A stretch of DNA of 64,000 nucleotides from Sebastes aleutianus (lineage: Eukaryota > Chordata > Actinopteri > Perciformes > Sebastidae). Below, piece by piece: positions 25,801 through 40,500 of the stretch (its first letter is position 1; each line of letters opens with the position of its first letter). The stretch lies in NCBI GenBank assembly GCA_916700875.1, contig CAKAKS010000032.1:7317001-7381000 (forward strand). Reading direction: 5' to 3'. The position numbers and the translations under genes are program-made. The notes below the pieces were generated by a model. The model made no database searches. It was given only the letters and a program-made list of their open reading frames with translations, and was not told where the DNA came from.

Positions 25801-27943
25801 AGCTCAAAACTTAAAGAATTAATAACAAGTTTTATTAAAGAGTCCCATACATCATATTATAAACAAAGCCAGTTTTGCAGTGGCAGTGTATCAACAGGGG
25901 ATATTAAACTGAAAATAAAACCCAGGTCTTTGTTGTCTTCCTCCAAAGTGGTAGTTGATTAATTCAGCTGCTCAGTTAGGACTGAAGTCAATAAGTGATT
26001 AGCTTCTAGGTCTGCCACTTGCATTAAAAGCTGCTTAAGTATTTCTGTGTGACTAAGAACACTGAAACTCTAACAAAGTACAAATAAATTATGGGATCAG
26101 AAAACAAAATCCTTTTCTGAGTCATTTCCATCGTAATCCTTAATGTCTGACAGTGTGAAGCTGGATTTGTCGCAATGTCAACAGGCATGTGTGGTCATGT
26201 AAACTGACGCCTGGCTTATGTATTTCCTGAGAAGCGTGGGGAATGACGACATCACTGGAGTTGCTCAGGGTGCATCAGCAATTACAGTAAAGTGTGTGGA
26301 AGTGAAAGAACCCACCTCTCCTTTGGAATTATCGTGAGTCACCAAGACATTGTTGGAGGCATTTAGTAACCTGAAGAGGGAAACGGACAAAAATCAACAT
26401 AAAGTCAAGATGACAGCCTAGAACAAATCTCTCTGACTGCTGAGGTCCCTTAAAATTAAAAAATACAGCTAGAAAAACCGATGACTTACTGGTCTTCTTT
26501 GAAGTAAGTGAAGCCAACAAAGGGTAACTGGTTTCCAACATAGGCTTTAGGTGTGGGGAAAGTTTCTACATCGCCTTTGTCATCTTCAATCTCATCAAAA
26601 TTACTGGTGTCTATGTCACTGCTCAGCTCTGGGACCACGGGGGCAATCGCTGAGGAAGGAGAGAGAAAGAAAGGAAAATGCAAGTGTGAATTGCTGGAAA
26701 AAGGAAGTGCTGTGTAAACAAAAAGTTTCCGGCAGATGAATAATTCTGCGGTTCCAAAAGAGTTTTTGTTTAGAGTTTGAGTCAGGTAAAAGGCTCATTT
26801 TATCAGCTCAGGCGGAGCTGCTTGTTGAACTTTAGTGACACTCACTGTCTCTGATAGTGTCGAAGGTCCACTGGTCGTTCTTGAAGAAAGGGTGTCGCTT
26901 GATTTCCTCCACGCCGTTTCTGCCCAATCGCACCTCCCTCAAAACAAAGAGAGTGAATGAGTTGTAGAGCGATGACGAAATGCACCTTTTGTATTCAGTT
27001 CAACAGTATCAGGAGCAACAAGCAAACACAACCTATTGATATATATTGTTTTCTGAGGGTCATTAGAAGCCAGAGCAAAATATACAGACTTTGATTTCCT
27101 TTGGCCTAAGGCATCACAAACCAGACCAGTGGTAAACATATGACGCCGTATTAACCCATTGTGGGTTAGAAAAACATTATTACGGCGCTGGAGGAGGAGG
27201 TAAACCAGAATTTCCAAGATTAAAATTGTAAATTTACGAGAAAAAAAATGGGTATTCTCATAAATTTGCTAAAAAAAACAACAATAAGGAAACATAGTGT
27301 TGTTTTTTTCATTAAAAGGTATATGCAATAATTTCCTAAAAAACAACTTATTGACCGATAGAAAAATAATCCCTCTCAATCATCACTTATGCCCCACTAG
27401 AAGTGTGTGGCGGTGTCTGTTTCTGCAGAGACCCTGCAGCCCTCTGCCTGTATTTTCTCTTTTCTTCTTATTTTGCTTTATTCGGGAAGCTTCTGGGCGT
27501 CTGCCAACGGCCTTTTGGCCCCACGTGGGGGTGTAACCCCCCCGCCAATAACAGAGCACAGGGTGTGTGCAGCCCGTTCAGGTGGTCAAGCATTAGACAC
27601 AAGCATCAGGCTATACATCGATGGTCACCCTTTAGATGCTTTGCGGCCGTATTTGACGGATGAGAACGGGTTTGTTACATTGCAGTGAGTTCCCCTGTTC
27701 CTCTGTCTCTCCTCTGCTGTGTGCAGTGGCTGCTGTGTGCAGTGGCTGCTGTGTGCTGCTATCGATGTGTCAGTTTGACCGAGGCACACATACCAGGCAG
27801 AGAGGACAGCCTGCCTTTCGGCTGCATTCATTCAGAATCCGGCAACTCTGCACCTTCCCGCAGGGTTGTACGGCGCTGTGTGGAGTTAGTTGTGTGTTTG
27901 TTTGTGTTTCAGAACGTAACTGCCGTGAAAGAACCAATTTATC

Positions 27944-27990
<47 letters not shown>

Positions 27991-30900
27991 TTTATATTAG
28001 GTATAGCAGTACATAAAAAGTAACCCTGTGCTCCCTCACCATCAGCAGTTGAACATTTAGAAATGAGAAAGAATGTAACTCTTTCTACCTGTCAGTCAGG
28101 AAGGCACAGATGATATTCTTGGCATCTTTGGAGATCTCCACATCATCGGGGAAGTTGAGGGAGTTTTTGTGGTCCATGATCTTACTGTAGGTTCCCACCA
28201 GAGAGTCGGCGTAGAACGGTGTGTCACCTAACAGCAAATACAGTGAGTTAGCTATAATAAACTGGACTGAATATTTGGAATCAACAGTTGTTTCTCGTAC
28301 TGAGATGATTCTAACATGACATTTACTAGAAATACAATCCCTTATAATGTAAACATATTTTCAGAAAAAAACGTCGGTAAAAATCCCTGACTTCATTAAA
28401 TATTCACTGACCAACGAGCATCTCGAAGATGAAGACGCCTACAGACCACCAGTCACACTCTCTCCCATAATACCCATCTCCTCCCTGGGATTTCAGCACC
28501 TCTGGAGAGATGTAGTCAGGAGTCCCGACAGCTGTATCACAGTGCACCATGCCGGTCTGCAACACAAATCCAGGAATTTTGCCATTATAGCCTAAGATCA
28601 GGGTTTTTTTTTCTCATCTTAAAAGGGATAGTTTGGATTTTTGTTTTGAAGTAGGGTTGTATGAGGTACTTATTCATAGTCAGTGTACTGTAATGTACTG
28701 CTGTGGACGGGGGCAGCAGTAAAACGTATTTTGGCCAACTAAAAAAGTCGATATCGGTAAGTGGACACTATTTCGAATATTTTCACTGCTTTACCTTGCC
28801 GTCAGACAGCCCTTTCCGACGGGGAACTGAAGACATTACCTAAGCTCTCTTCAAAGCCACCAGACTCCTTTGACAAAAACAGTAATTTTACCTTGCAGAA
28901 CACAGAATTTGCTGGTCTACCGCTGCTTCGATCAGTTAGCTTGTGCTATTGTATGACTTTAGTGTTTTAAAAGGTTTGTCCGGATTCACCAAAGTCACAC
29001 AATAAAACAAACAAAGTAACTGAGGCAGCAGTAGACCAGCAACTCCTGTGAAATGCAGGGTAAAATTGCTGTTTTTTAGGGCTGTCAATCAATGAAAATT
29101 TTTAATTTATTTAATCACGATACGTTAAAGAAAATAAGTGACATTAAAATGAATTTGCATTAAGCGTTATTACCACATTAACTTTGACAGCCCTACTGAT
29201 TTTGCCAAAGTCTGGTGGCTTTGAAGAGAGCGTAGATGGATGTAACGGCTTCAGTTTCCCAGGGGAATGGTCTGTCTGACGGCTAGGTAAAGCGGTGAAA
29301 ATATTCTAAATACTAGAATGGCACTCGGAGAGCGCAGACCTCCGCCAAGGTGCATGACTTTAAAAACAGATCACAGCTCACAGCTGGCGGTACCGTGAGG
29401 TGGTCAGCTTATTATTAACACGGTGTGTTTCCGTGTAACGTATCGGCGGATGCCTCTCTCATTCAGCAGCCTTGTTATGTCTGTATAACGTTACACTACG
29501 TTGTCTCTCATCCCGTCGTCTACCGTCTTTCTCACCGCGGACGGACAGCAGCTCCCGCCGCACCTTGATGTCTCGCCACACATCCAAACACGTATCTCTC
29601 TGCTCTCAGAAGGAGGAAGGAGGCTGGGTCATGCGTTATCAACGCGTCATCAGTTACACTGCGCATGTGTTATACCATGTGGTCTTAATGCTCAGGCTGA
29701 TCGGAATCCTTAAAAAAAATTCCTCAATCCGATTCTTGATCCGGATCGCCATCAAAATCAAATCAATTGATCATTGTGCTACACTCCACCCCTCCAAAAA
29801 ATGTCATTCAAATCCATGATAAACTTTTGGAGTAATCCTGCTAACAGACAGACAGACAGAGAGACAGACAAACAAACAGGCCAACTATTATTACCTCCGC
29901 CAAGGCCAAGAGGTAATAATGTACACTTAAACTGATATTAATTATTTTTATTTGGGCCTTTTTTTGGCGTCTAAAATACATTTGCTGCTGCCCCTGTCCA
30001 CAGCAGTACATTTCTTTGCTCCCGTGCTGGTGTTCCTGTAGATTTCTCCAAACTGGGGGCATGCAGATTGTCATCTACTGTAGGTAATACACTGACTATG
30101 GATAAGAACCTCATACAACCCCACTTCAAAAAATCTGAACTATCCCTTTAAGACAATGGATTGATATTAATCTAAACATACCCGGAATCTCAAATGTACA
30201 ACTAACTGCTAGAAGGGCTGATTTAACTACTAGAAAAAGACAGAGTTGTTCTTGAATTAAATAAGGGCTCCCAAGTCTTCATCTGTTGAAGCTAGAAAGA
30301 AAAGTTTCACTGCTGGGATACAACTCACAGTGTCCATCTTCATGCACGTGCCGAAGTCGGCCAGCTTGAGGTGTCCCAGTCTGTCCAGCAGCATGTTGTC
30401 CGGCTTCACGTCCCGATGGATGAAGCCCATGGAGTGAATGGCGTCCAGGGCCATCACCACCTCTGCTGTGTAGAACTTGGCCCATTTCTCCGGCACGTCG
30501 TAGGTGCTGGTGAGGTTGACCAGGTCGCCTCCTGGCATGTACTCCATCACCATGTAGAGGAAGTGCTCATCTTGGAAGGCACAGCACAACTGAACATGCC
30601 AAACACAAGCATTCATTACTAGAGGTAGCTATTTTTGGCATAGGTGACACACCAAGAGATGTCTGTTAGTACCAATCTATTTGTTATACTGTATGTTTTT
30701 CTGTACGATTGCTATCTTAATCGAATAATTAATAAACATAAAGAATGCCTTCTAAAAATCTAACAGTCTGCACAAAAACAACATTTTATACTTATTTTAA
30801 AGAGTCAAGGGGAGGGGGGCATTACAAACAATCTCCCATCAAAAATATGCTGTCTACTATCTTTAAACTTTGAGGATATAACTGTGGAAGCACCAGAAAA

Positions 30901-33900
30901 AAATAATCAGAACCAGAGCAGTGAATTATAATGACATACTTGCACAACCCAGGGACTGTTGGCAAAGGCCATGATGTCCCTCTCTTCCCAGAAGAAAGCC
31001 GAGTCAGAGCGCTTGATCATCTCAAACTTGCTCAATAGCTTCATGGCATAGACCTTCTGAGAGGCTTTATGCCGGACCTGTATGACGGTGATACCCAGTT
31101 ATTCAGAGATTCTTCAGAGTCCAACTTCTATTCTGAGTCACATTTTGGCCAAATGGTGAATTACAGGTTACTAGGGCTGCAAATAAGGATTATTTTCATC
31201 AACGATTAGTCTGTTGAATATTTTCTTAAAAATCAATTAGTTGTTTGGTCTATAAAATGTCAGAAAATAGTGAAAACTATCAATCAGTGTTTCCCGAAGC
31301 CCAAGATGACGTCTGCAAATGTCTTGTTTTGTCCACAACTCATAGATATTAAGTTTGTTGCTACAGAGGAGTAAATAAACCAGAAAATATTCACATTTAA
31401 GAAGCTGGAATCAGAGAATTTTGAGTGTTTTTTTATCTTAAAAAATGACTCAAACAGAGTAACCGATTATCAAAATAGTTGGTGATTAATTTAATAGCTG
31501 ACAACTCATCAATTAATCATTGAAGCTCTAGTTACAGTAATTCCATTATAACAGATGATTCTATATTTTCAATTCAATGTTGTGCAGTAAAAGTACATTT
31601 TGAGCGTGGAATTTACCGATCGTCGGTGTAAACTTTAGGAATTTTCTCATGTATTCTCAAAGGCTTGGACTTGAAAAAGAGGCAGTGCATCATTTATAAA
31701 ACAGTGCTGTAATTGCATTGTATATATGTGTAGAAACTAAACCGTGGCAGAGATTTGTATCACTCCACAGAACCCTTGTTAGTGACAGCTGAAAATGAAG
31801 ACCAATACTCACTAGTTGGACTTCACCAAATGCCCCTCGACCAATGACTTTAACTCTGTCAAAGTCTTCGGACTTCATCTGGAGGTCTCGAGTCTGTGCT
31901 ATGACTTTCTCATCTGAGTATAAAGAGAATAAAAAATCCCATTAATAATGTGAATTTACTACAACAACAGATTTCAGCTTTAAAGCCGCTTCACACCCAG
32001 CATGCATTTTTGTCTGAAAAAGTCACACTGAGATTTATAAAACTTGATTTTGTTAGTTCTTATGAATGCTTGCACACCCCTCAGAACAAAATATTCGGAC
32101 GGACCTTGATTTTTTTTTGCGTTTTTTTACCTGCGGAAATATATATTTGACCAATGAAATCCTTTGTTCCAACTGATCAGCGTCATTCTGCATAATAATT
32201 AGCCATGTGCTTCTGTTTGTTGCACGGAGAGTATGAATTTTTCTGGGCCTTTGGCGTTTGTTTTCAGGGTAACGGATTGTCGGACAAATGTTTTTTATTC
32301 AGTCCATTGTGAGATTTTTCGGACTAAGTTTAAGAATAACAATGGGCCGTCCTCTTCTCAACATCCAATAATGTACGCCAAACATTAACGAAACCTCAAC
32401 TAAACAACCAACCAAAAAGGACAATATACAGCTTGAGATCGCCCAGCACCTGGGGTACGATGAAGATAGTAATGTAGCTAATATGTACTTGTTAATGTTA
32501 TATGTTGGTCATGGAACAGGGCTAACCACAACAGCTAGCGTTACCATCACATTTGGGGTCCAATTAGTTTATGTATCGTGTAGTTAACGTTAGCCCCTTA
32601 AACGTTCTCTGTTTGGATAGGTTTTGTTGTGTGGACTGGAGACAACTCCTTTGGCCTCGTTGACGAAAATGGAACACGGTAGCGCGGATAATTCGCACCA
32701 GAACCGGAAAATTAGTACGTGGATTTTCCGTATTCCTGCACCGCATTTTCCCATCGCACTGGTGAGAAATGGCGAGAAATTTAAAAAGAAGGCAAATGTC
32801 CTCCATCTCCCTCCCTCTCTCATCTCATTCTCACTTGCACACAAAAACTACTTACATCTGATTAAGAAGGTTTCGATGTTTTTGTTCTTGCGTAGTGCAG
32901 GGTAGTCCAAGTCTAAGACCAGGGCATTTAGGGAGTCCTGCACAGAAAAAAAAGAACAATTCATTATCAGTCATGACCAGAAACGACATAGGTGAAGTAG
33001 TTAGAATGGGTCACATCACTATCGAGCATGTATATACTGGAGAATTAACAGTGGGAACCACGACCTTGTGCATCCATCTTTCCCATCTCTGAGAGACATC
33101 ATCTTAAAAGACCTCCAGCTGCTCTTTTTGCTTCTTTCAAGTTGACAGTGAGCTTCAAGTTACAACACATTCTTTGCATAGAAGAGTGTGTTAATCATAA
33201 AAGGTTACATCATACTGAAAAGTCATTGTGCTACCATTAAAACATGACAACTGCTCAAAAGACCAAGAAGTGTTGTCTCCATTCATCAGCATTCATTTGC
33301 ACACAAGAAGGGGATTATGAGATGTATGTGAAAAATCACAGCTTAAGTGTCAAAATATTTACCGTTAGATTCTTATCATTTAGCCTAATGCTCGATGTAC
33401 TGTATTAATCATTTTTTGCATAGTGTGAACATTTGATGCAGCCCAACTACAGAGGAAATGTGTCATTCCTTATGTGTCATACTTAACTTTGACTCTTTAT
33501 GACAACTACGCTGTAGCAACAGTGCCACTGAAAATGTAAAAAAAAAAAAAATAAATATTGTTCCAGACTCTAATTTACAAAACATGAAGCAGAACCAACT
33601 GGCAAACACATTCTACCTAATAAAGGCAGTGCAGGACTGACTGGGCTTCATTCAGCAGCATTACTGACCACTGACTGCTTTTCTAAGGAGAGTTTATTTT
33701 CTGTATATTTTCTCACCACTGCACGGAACAAAAACAGTTACACATCACTGCGAGTCGGAATAAAAACTAACAGCTTCGCCCCGGCGTTTCATTCAACAGT
33801 GATCAACTTGACGGACTGGATACATAAACAGCAACTACATGCGAAGAATGGTTTGAACTGAAGGCTTTGTTCCTCGAGAGAGAAAGAGGCAGGATGACTA

Positions 33901-36900
33901 ATGTTTCCATCAGCAGCAACCTACTTGAATCTGTCAATGATATTCATCTGCTAACAAATGATGAACATATGAACACTGACCGTTAGAAAACAGTCGGTCT
34001 TGGGAGATGAAGTCACCTCCACACAGTGTGTGGTCACTGGCTAAGAACTAAATTTACCAAACTCGTGGTATTCAAAGAACCCATTGGTTCTTTTTACATT
34101 TTTCTGCCTGAACACCACAAAAAAAATCCCTCCTATGAGTCATGACCAGCTTGCAAGAAACAGCATGACAACATGTTATTCATCAACACACATAAGTTTC
34201 TAAAATAATCCACTGAATAGCAAATGAATGCTTTATATATCTGAGTGGAACATTTGTAATTACGGTGACTATTATGCACTTGAAGGTGAAGATAACGTCA
34301 TAGAAGCATGGTGTCTGTCTGTGAACTTACAAGTAACGTTGGCTAGTTAACGTTGTTAACGTTAGTATGCCGGCTAAAATGCTTTAGCTACATTAACAAG
34401 AGTTTATACAGTGATGCTACAGCAGTATGTAGGAAAGTAAATGGATGGTTAACATTAGGTACATTGGCCGATGTACTTTTATGATGAGAGTTAGCTAAAG
34501 CTAGGTAGCTCAGTGTGTTTAGCCACCAGTGTTTTCACATTAGTTTGCTAGCCACACAGTCGTCTTCATAGCACCACTGACGTTACATAGACACACACAT
34601 CCTAGACCAACCACTGCTTTGGACATACATGGACATGCATAAGGAAATTTAGATATGTGATGAGAAAAAGGAAATGTTGCATTGTGAAAATAAAAATGAC
34701 ATGATTAAATGTGTGCCAAGATAAATAAAAAAAAAGGAAAATAAATTAATTGAAAAATGAAAGATAAATAAAAGAGTAAAATAAATCAAGTTTGAATTTA
34801 TTTTACTGATTGGAGGTTAAGGAAAAGTATAAAGCTTTATATTTCTTTTTAAACACTAACATTTCTAATAATTTGACTTCTAGTATCTTTCACTGATGAA
34901 TTGAGTTATAATTTTTAACTTGTCAAAAACTATTACTACATTTTGTCAGTTTAATGGTCTTATATGAATTTAAGAGTCTTGCGTCTTTAAGTGTTGTTAT
35001 AGGTGGCTTTATACTCCTCTCTTTGAACAGTGTGTGTGTTGCAGCTAGAGATGAAACAGTATGGAAATTTCATATCACAATTATAGTGACCAAAATTATC
35101 ACAGTTATCAGTATTATCACGGTATTGTTATTAAATGTGCTGAAAATGTTCAAAAAGTACTGATATGCACATACTGAAATCATTTTGCCAAGGTTAATAT
35201 TGAAAACTGCCATATGTAAACATATGAATACAACCACACTTCAGACTTCCTCTTAGGAGGTTGAAAATCTCCGGCACACTGTCACTGCCTTCTGCTGTGT
35301 TTTCATTGACGCAAAACAAACCCACATTGCATGCTGCAACTGCGTCTGGTAGGGGTGCAAGAAAATATTGATACACATGAGTATCGCAATATTATGTTGT
35401 GCGATACTGGATCGATTCTCCAAAACACTATAGATTTTGAATTAACCTCTTAAAATCAGAGGTTGTAGCGCGCAGTTTTAAAGCTAGAGTGAAAATTTTT
35501 TAAATGAATTGGCATCATATGAAACTAGAAAACCTAACGAATCCATTTGTACCAACCATGTCATGTTAGCTTGTCGAGAAGGTGGCTAAATAAATAACGC
35601 TCCAAATTTAAGCTAAATTTTGGCGAGGAAAAACTGGCACGCCGATTTTCCAAGGGGCTCCTTGGCATTTGACCTCAAGATATGTGAATGAAAATGGGTT
35701 CTATGGGTACCCACAAGTCTCCCTTCTACAGACATGCCCACTTTATGATAATCACATGCAGTTAAGGGCAAAAACCATGCAGTTTATTGCATGCAGTATG
35801 TATATGTTATTTTTGCCTATTTTTAAATGGTTTATTTCTGGTGTGTTCTTTATACTATGACTGTTTTCCTAAAATGAAATTAAAAGAATCATCATCCCTA
35901 GTCGCAGCAGCGCGAACAGAAACAGCAGCTGGGAACTGGACTGCAGCATTGGCATGTTAGGTCAACTGAACACAAGCCGACTATTTGTAGCATTCAGTCA
36001 TTTTTATAATGGATATAGTTTGACCCAGGGCGATGTAGGGAAACCATTAAATAAGCAAAGGACAGACTGATGCAAACCCCTAATTGTTACAGTGTGTTAC
36101 AATAAGGAAGTCATCTATCAACTTTTGTCAGCTACGCATTCCTAAACTGTCAACGAGGAGCTGTTTGAAACACTGGACCGAGCCAAATGTTAGAACAGAG
36201 AACACCAGAACCACACGCTGACCCAGTGGTCCAAACTGGTTTCTTTCAAACTTGTCTTTTGCCTTCCTCTTCTTGTTCTCCCATCATTACAGCTAGACAG
36301 GATGGCACAATCTGTTCCATGTTTTCCCTCACATCCTTTGTGCTCATTTCTCCTCCACTTTTTTTTGTCTCTTTTGACCTTTTCTGCTGCTCTCCCTCCG
36401 TCTTATCTGCCTCTCCTCCTGCTCTCTCCATCGTTCTCCGCTCGGCTGCAGTCAGTTTGCAGCGAGCTGCACGCTCCGTTTCATCATCTCAATTTCATTT
36501 CCCCATTAAAGGACTGACCTCACACAAAACTACTATTTAAGGGAAAAAAATACACACATGGGGGGGAAGAGAGGGGTTTCCGGGCGCGTGTGCGCGTACA
36601 CGCACGAGGATCTCCCTACGAGCACAGCAATACAGGAAATGATCCACCCCACCCCAGGGCTGGCGGATAATTTCACTGTGTCATGAAGCCGGTCCCTGTG
36701 TGCAAGTCATTTCCTCTGAGGCTGCATTCTCTGCTACTGCTGTTCTGTATTCGTCTGCAGACAAAAATGTAATTTACACATGCAAGGCAGCTACAGGTAT
36801 GACCATGTATATAATGCATCCAATGCATGACATGTTATATGTGTTTAGACACAAAATTTACTTGCCAAAACATCTGCAACAGTAAGTACACAGCCAAACG

Positions 36901-37519
36901 CCCAATCTTTTCTTGACTCTCTGACGATACACATTGCAGGTCCATGATGTCGTCATGTTTCACTGCGGTTAGCTTTAAAGATGAAGCTGCTGTGGTAACT
37001 AGCTACATTAACGAAACACTTTGGTTGTGTCAAGCTACAGGAGCAACAATACAAACAGCTGCACTAACCACAAGTGATATACTGTTTCCATTTTTCTAAG
37101 TTTTATTTATTTATTTATTCACTTTGTCCTTTTTTTAAGAGCCAGAAGTTATAGTGTGATTTCCTATTTCCTCCAAAACGCATTTGTGGTTGGTAACAAG
37201 GAAGAAGGAGGAGTCTGGTACCGTTTACATGTATTACATCTTGACTGTCTGTTACTGTATACAGCATCTAAGGAGCAGGAGGGCAACCAGTCACTGAGCA
37301 TTAAGCAGCAATAATATAGCTCAATTATCATATTTATAATGCTACTGGCCTCAAACTCAAATAAATCATGCATTTAGTTTCCAATGTTTTATTTAAACAG
37401 TAAACATTGCATTTCCATGTAGGCTTGTGTTTTTATGACAAATGAATGCTTGTGTATTTATTATTTAGTAATTAACTTGTTTATTATTTAACTATAAAGC
37501 AAGGAATCTCAGAATATAT

Positions 37520-37563
<44 letters not shown>

Positions 37564-40500
37564 TTCGCATATCTCGAGAACCGTTCATCCGATCTACTTC
37601 ACACTTGGCGGGTGTAAGAAAATATCACTATACTTTAGCATTGCGATGTTATGTTTTGTGATACTGTATCAATTCTCAAAAACAATGTATCGATTTGTAA
37701 TACTTTATAAGAAAAGATTCTTGGCATCAGTGGCTCAAATTGCACAAAAAGTAATGCTATGATGTCGGATGTTACAGGGACTATGATACATGCAAATCCA
37801 TATCCCACTGTTGTGATTGCATAAAAAAGTAAACTTTTTATGCATATGGCAGTGTGTTTTCCTAAAATGAGATTTAAAAAGTTGCAATATATCGCTTTGC
37901 TTAAACTATTGCAATATATCGCAATATAATTGAATCGTAACCCCTTTATCTAGATTCTTGCCAATACACAGCCCTAATATGCAGCGTCAAAGTGGACTGC
38001 GGACTGAGTCGAGAGCATGCCATCCGCAGCGGGCCTTTACAGGTCACGGCTCATTGACTGCTGGTCGCTAGATATACTAACGTTGCAACCAAACTCTTCT
38101 TCACTTCCCTGGAGTCAACGGGCCATGAGCGGTTCTCGACAACACTGCAAGCTGCAAAGTTTGATCGATTGCAGACTGGCAGAACAGCCGGACACAGCTG
38201 AGACAGGTCACATGTGGAGCTTATGCAACTGAGGTGCGTCCGCATTTCTGTCCAAGGCAATGGACGGAAAAAAATAGAGATCAAGTGTCACTGAATAGTG
38301 TAGAAGTCTTAAGTGTTTTTGTGAGGAAAAGGTCACTGCTCATCACAAAGATCCATTAATAATCGATCATGTACATACTGTTACACTGCAAGGTTAAAGG
38401 TGCTACAATCCAAAAAAAGAACAACAAAGCAGCACGGCAGGCAGGTAGAGGAAGTTAGTGCTCTGTACTAAAGTGTTCAAAGGAGAAAGAAGGCAGACGG
38501 GATTCGGTTTCACAGATTTCCAACTTTGGACATGAAAAAGATGACAAGTGTTGTTCGTCAACAGTTAGCGAGCGGCGCTAGCGAGCGTGTCTTGCTTGCT
38601 ACCTGCTGGTGTGAAGGTGAAGTGGAGGTTAGTTAGCAACAACTTCAGCTCAGGCTCACTTGGCTGACCTTTAAGGTGGACCAGCTATTCTCATTGTATT
38701 GACAAGCCGCTCACCAACATTTACCAGCAACCAGACCTCCAACAATATCTATTTTTATTCTTTTTATTAAAAAGAATAGATTGTTTTTCATTTAACTGTC
38801 TAGAAGAGCCCAGTAATAAAATTGCCAAATCATGTTTTTTATGCTTTTTGTGAGTTGATATATATATATATATATATATATGTAACTGATGTGTTAAATG
38901 GGCAGATGATATCGTCTCATATCGATCGCAGGCCCCTGAATTTAATCAAATCAAAATCATATCATGGCAGACTTTGTGATATCGGCAAATATCGTATCGT
39001 AGTCCACAGCATCAATATAACATTGTATCGTGATGAAACTGGTGATTTAAACCTCTATTGAATATTATATGAAATATCCATAAAATATGTCACTTAGTCA
39101 GGGGTCGTCAGTTTACTCAATAATAGAAAAAGGGTCCCTTAAGGAAAAGGTTGAGAACCACTGCTGTAGGTCTTACATAATAAGCTGTTTAGTGCATTAG
39201 AGTATCACAAGAGAAATGGCTGCACTCAGCTCTTCCAATTCGCTTCCATTAGTGTTACTGTAAAAAATGGCAACAAGACTCTGGAGGACATTTCTCGGCT
39301 ACTTAGTCGAAGCAGCTATTTATAAATATTAAATAACTGACAAGTGTCTGGGGAAGTGTAAAGCTGTCTTTAACGCATCGCACATATCTGGACGTGTTCC
39401 AGACAAACACAGATCCTCCCTTCCTCGTCCAAAGCAATGTTGGCTTCACTTACATAAAAGAGAGAGGGTTTTTTTGTAACATTGGATCTAAATAATTACA
39501 AGCCATGTTGACAGGTCCTATACCCGAGCTCGACATACGGGGCACTTCCTGGACAACTTACAGTAATGTCTTCCTGAGCTGATAGGAGTATTATCCGTCC
39601 AGTTAGGCTTATCAGTAGGAGTTGTTAGATAGCACTTCAGCATTTTATCTCTGCTATATTGTAATCCAGCCAAGGGGTTATGGCTGGTTGCTTAGCAACT
39701 CCTGCAAAATACAAAGAGTTGAAACCAGTCGAAGCTACAGAGTAGCAGCAGACAGGAGGTTTATAAGTGCCCCGTTTTTTTCAGCATTCTATTATTTTCC
39801 ATTTTATTTACTCAACCTGCTGTTGACATTACAGAGCGGTCGTTCGCCCTTCGCCTGCCTCCACTCTTTATCACCCTATAAAAAGCCACGTGGATCCACC
39901 AGTCAGGAATGTGATGATGTTAACCTGAAAGGAGCTAAACACAGAGAGGAATAACCCAACTATTCAAAGCCTCTCACATCGCAATACTCCCCCTGCTCAA
40001 TTTGAAGTTATTTCGCCCTCTTCCTCCCCTCATACCCATCTCATAACTAGGCATGTGGAACAGAAAACAAGCAGCGCTGCTCTGGGCTTTAAAAGGATTG
40101 AGCAGAAAGTTAATGTTTTGATTGAATTCCAGCCGTTTTAAAAATAGTTGTGGGGATAAACGGTGGGCCGGGCAGAGTGAGGGGACCGTGCCAGGCAGGG
40201 CCCGTAAACTCTCCAAGAAAGACACGACGGCAGGAATCCTGCAGAGGCTCACAAATAGCACAGCTAATGTCTCCACGGGGAATAACAAGAGTGCGTCTTA
40301 CTCTTGCTTTTGACAGATTTCTGTCCCATGCTCCTGTGCCCTGTGCATTTTTGGCACCCATGCTTTATAATAAAGTATACTGAGGAATGTCCCAGGAAAA
40401 ATACATAGCAAAGGGAAGACTTCATGTACATAAGGTCCTGTTGTATGTTAACCTTAAATTCAGCTTTCTGAATGATAATAATGTTCCACTTAGAAAAAAC

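Larger units (their letters stand above)
28619..30151. mobile_element. Composite family A fold-back element with two nested insertions, intron 5
   Basis: TTAA ends with inward AAGGGATAGTTTGGATTTTT and AGGGATAGTTCAGATTTTTT. Large inverted arms carry CAGACAGCCCTTTCCGAC-type blocks. Inside are a 119-bp hAT-like derivative (29077-29195) and a 600-bp repeat (29319-29925). Comparison with the compact copy at 18632-19085 shows what was inserted. It occupies most of intron 5. Confidence 0.75.

Noticed and set aside
27660..28023. Open frames ending in YIYKYIYIYIY-type runs
   Set aside because: These are translations of the TA microsatellite at 27943-27990.
36187..36540. Serine/leucine-rich plus-strand open frame in intron 1
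   Set aside because: Pyrimidine-rich intronic sequence; the overlapping frames on both strands are also open, which argues for composition rather than coding.
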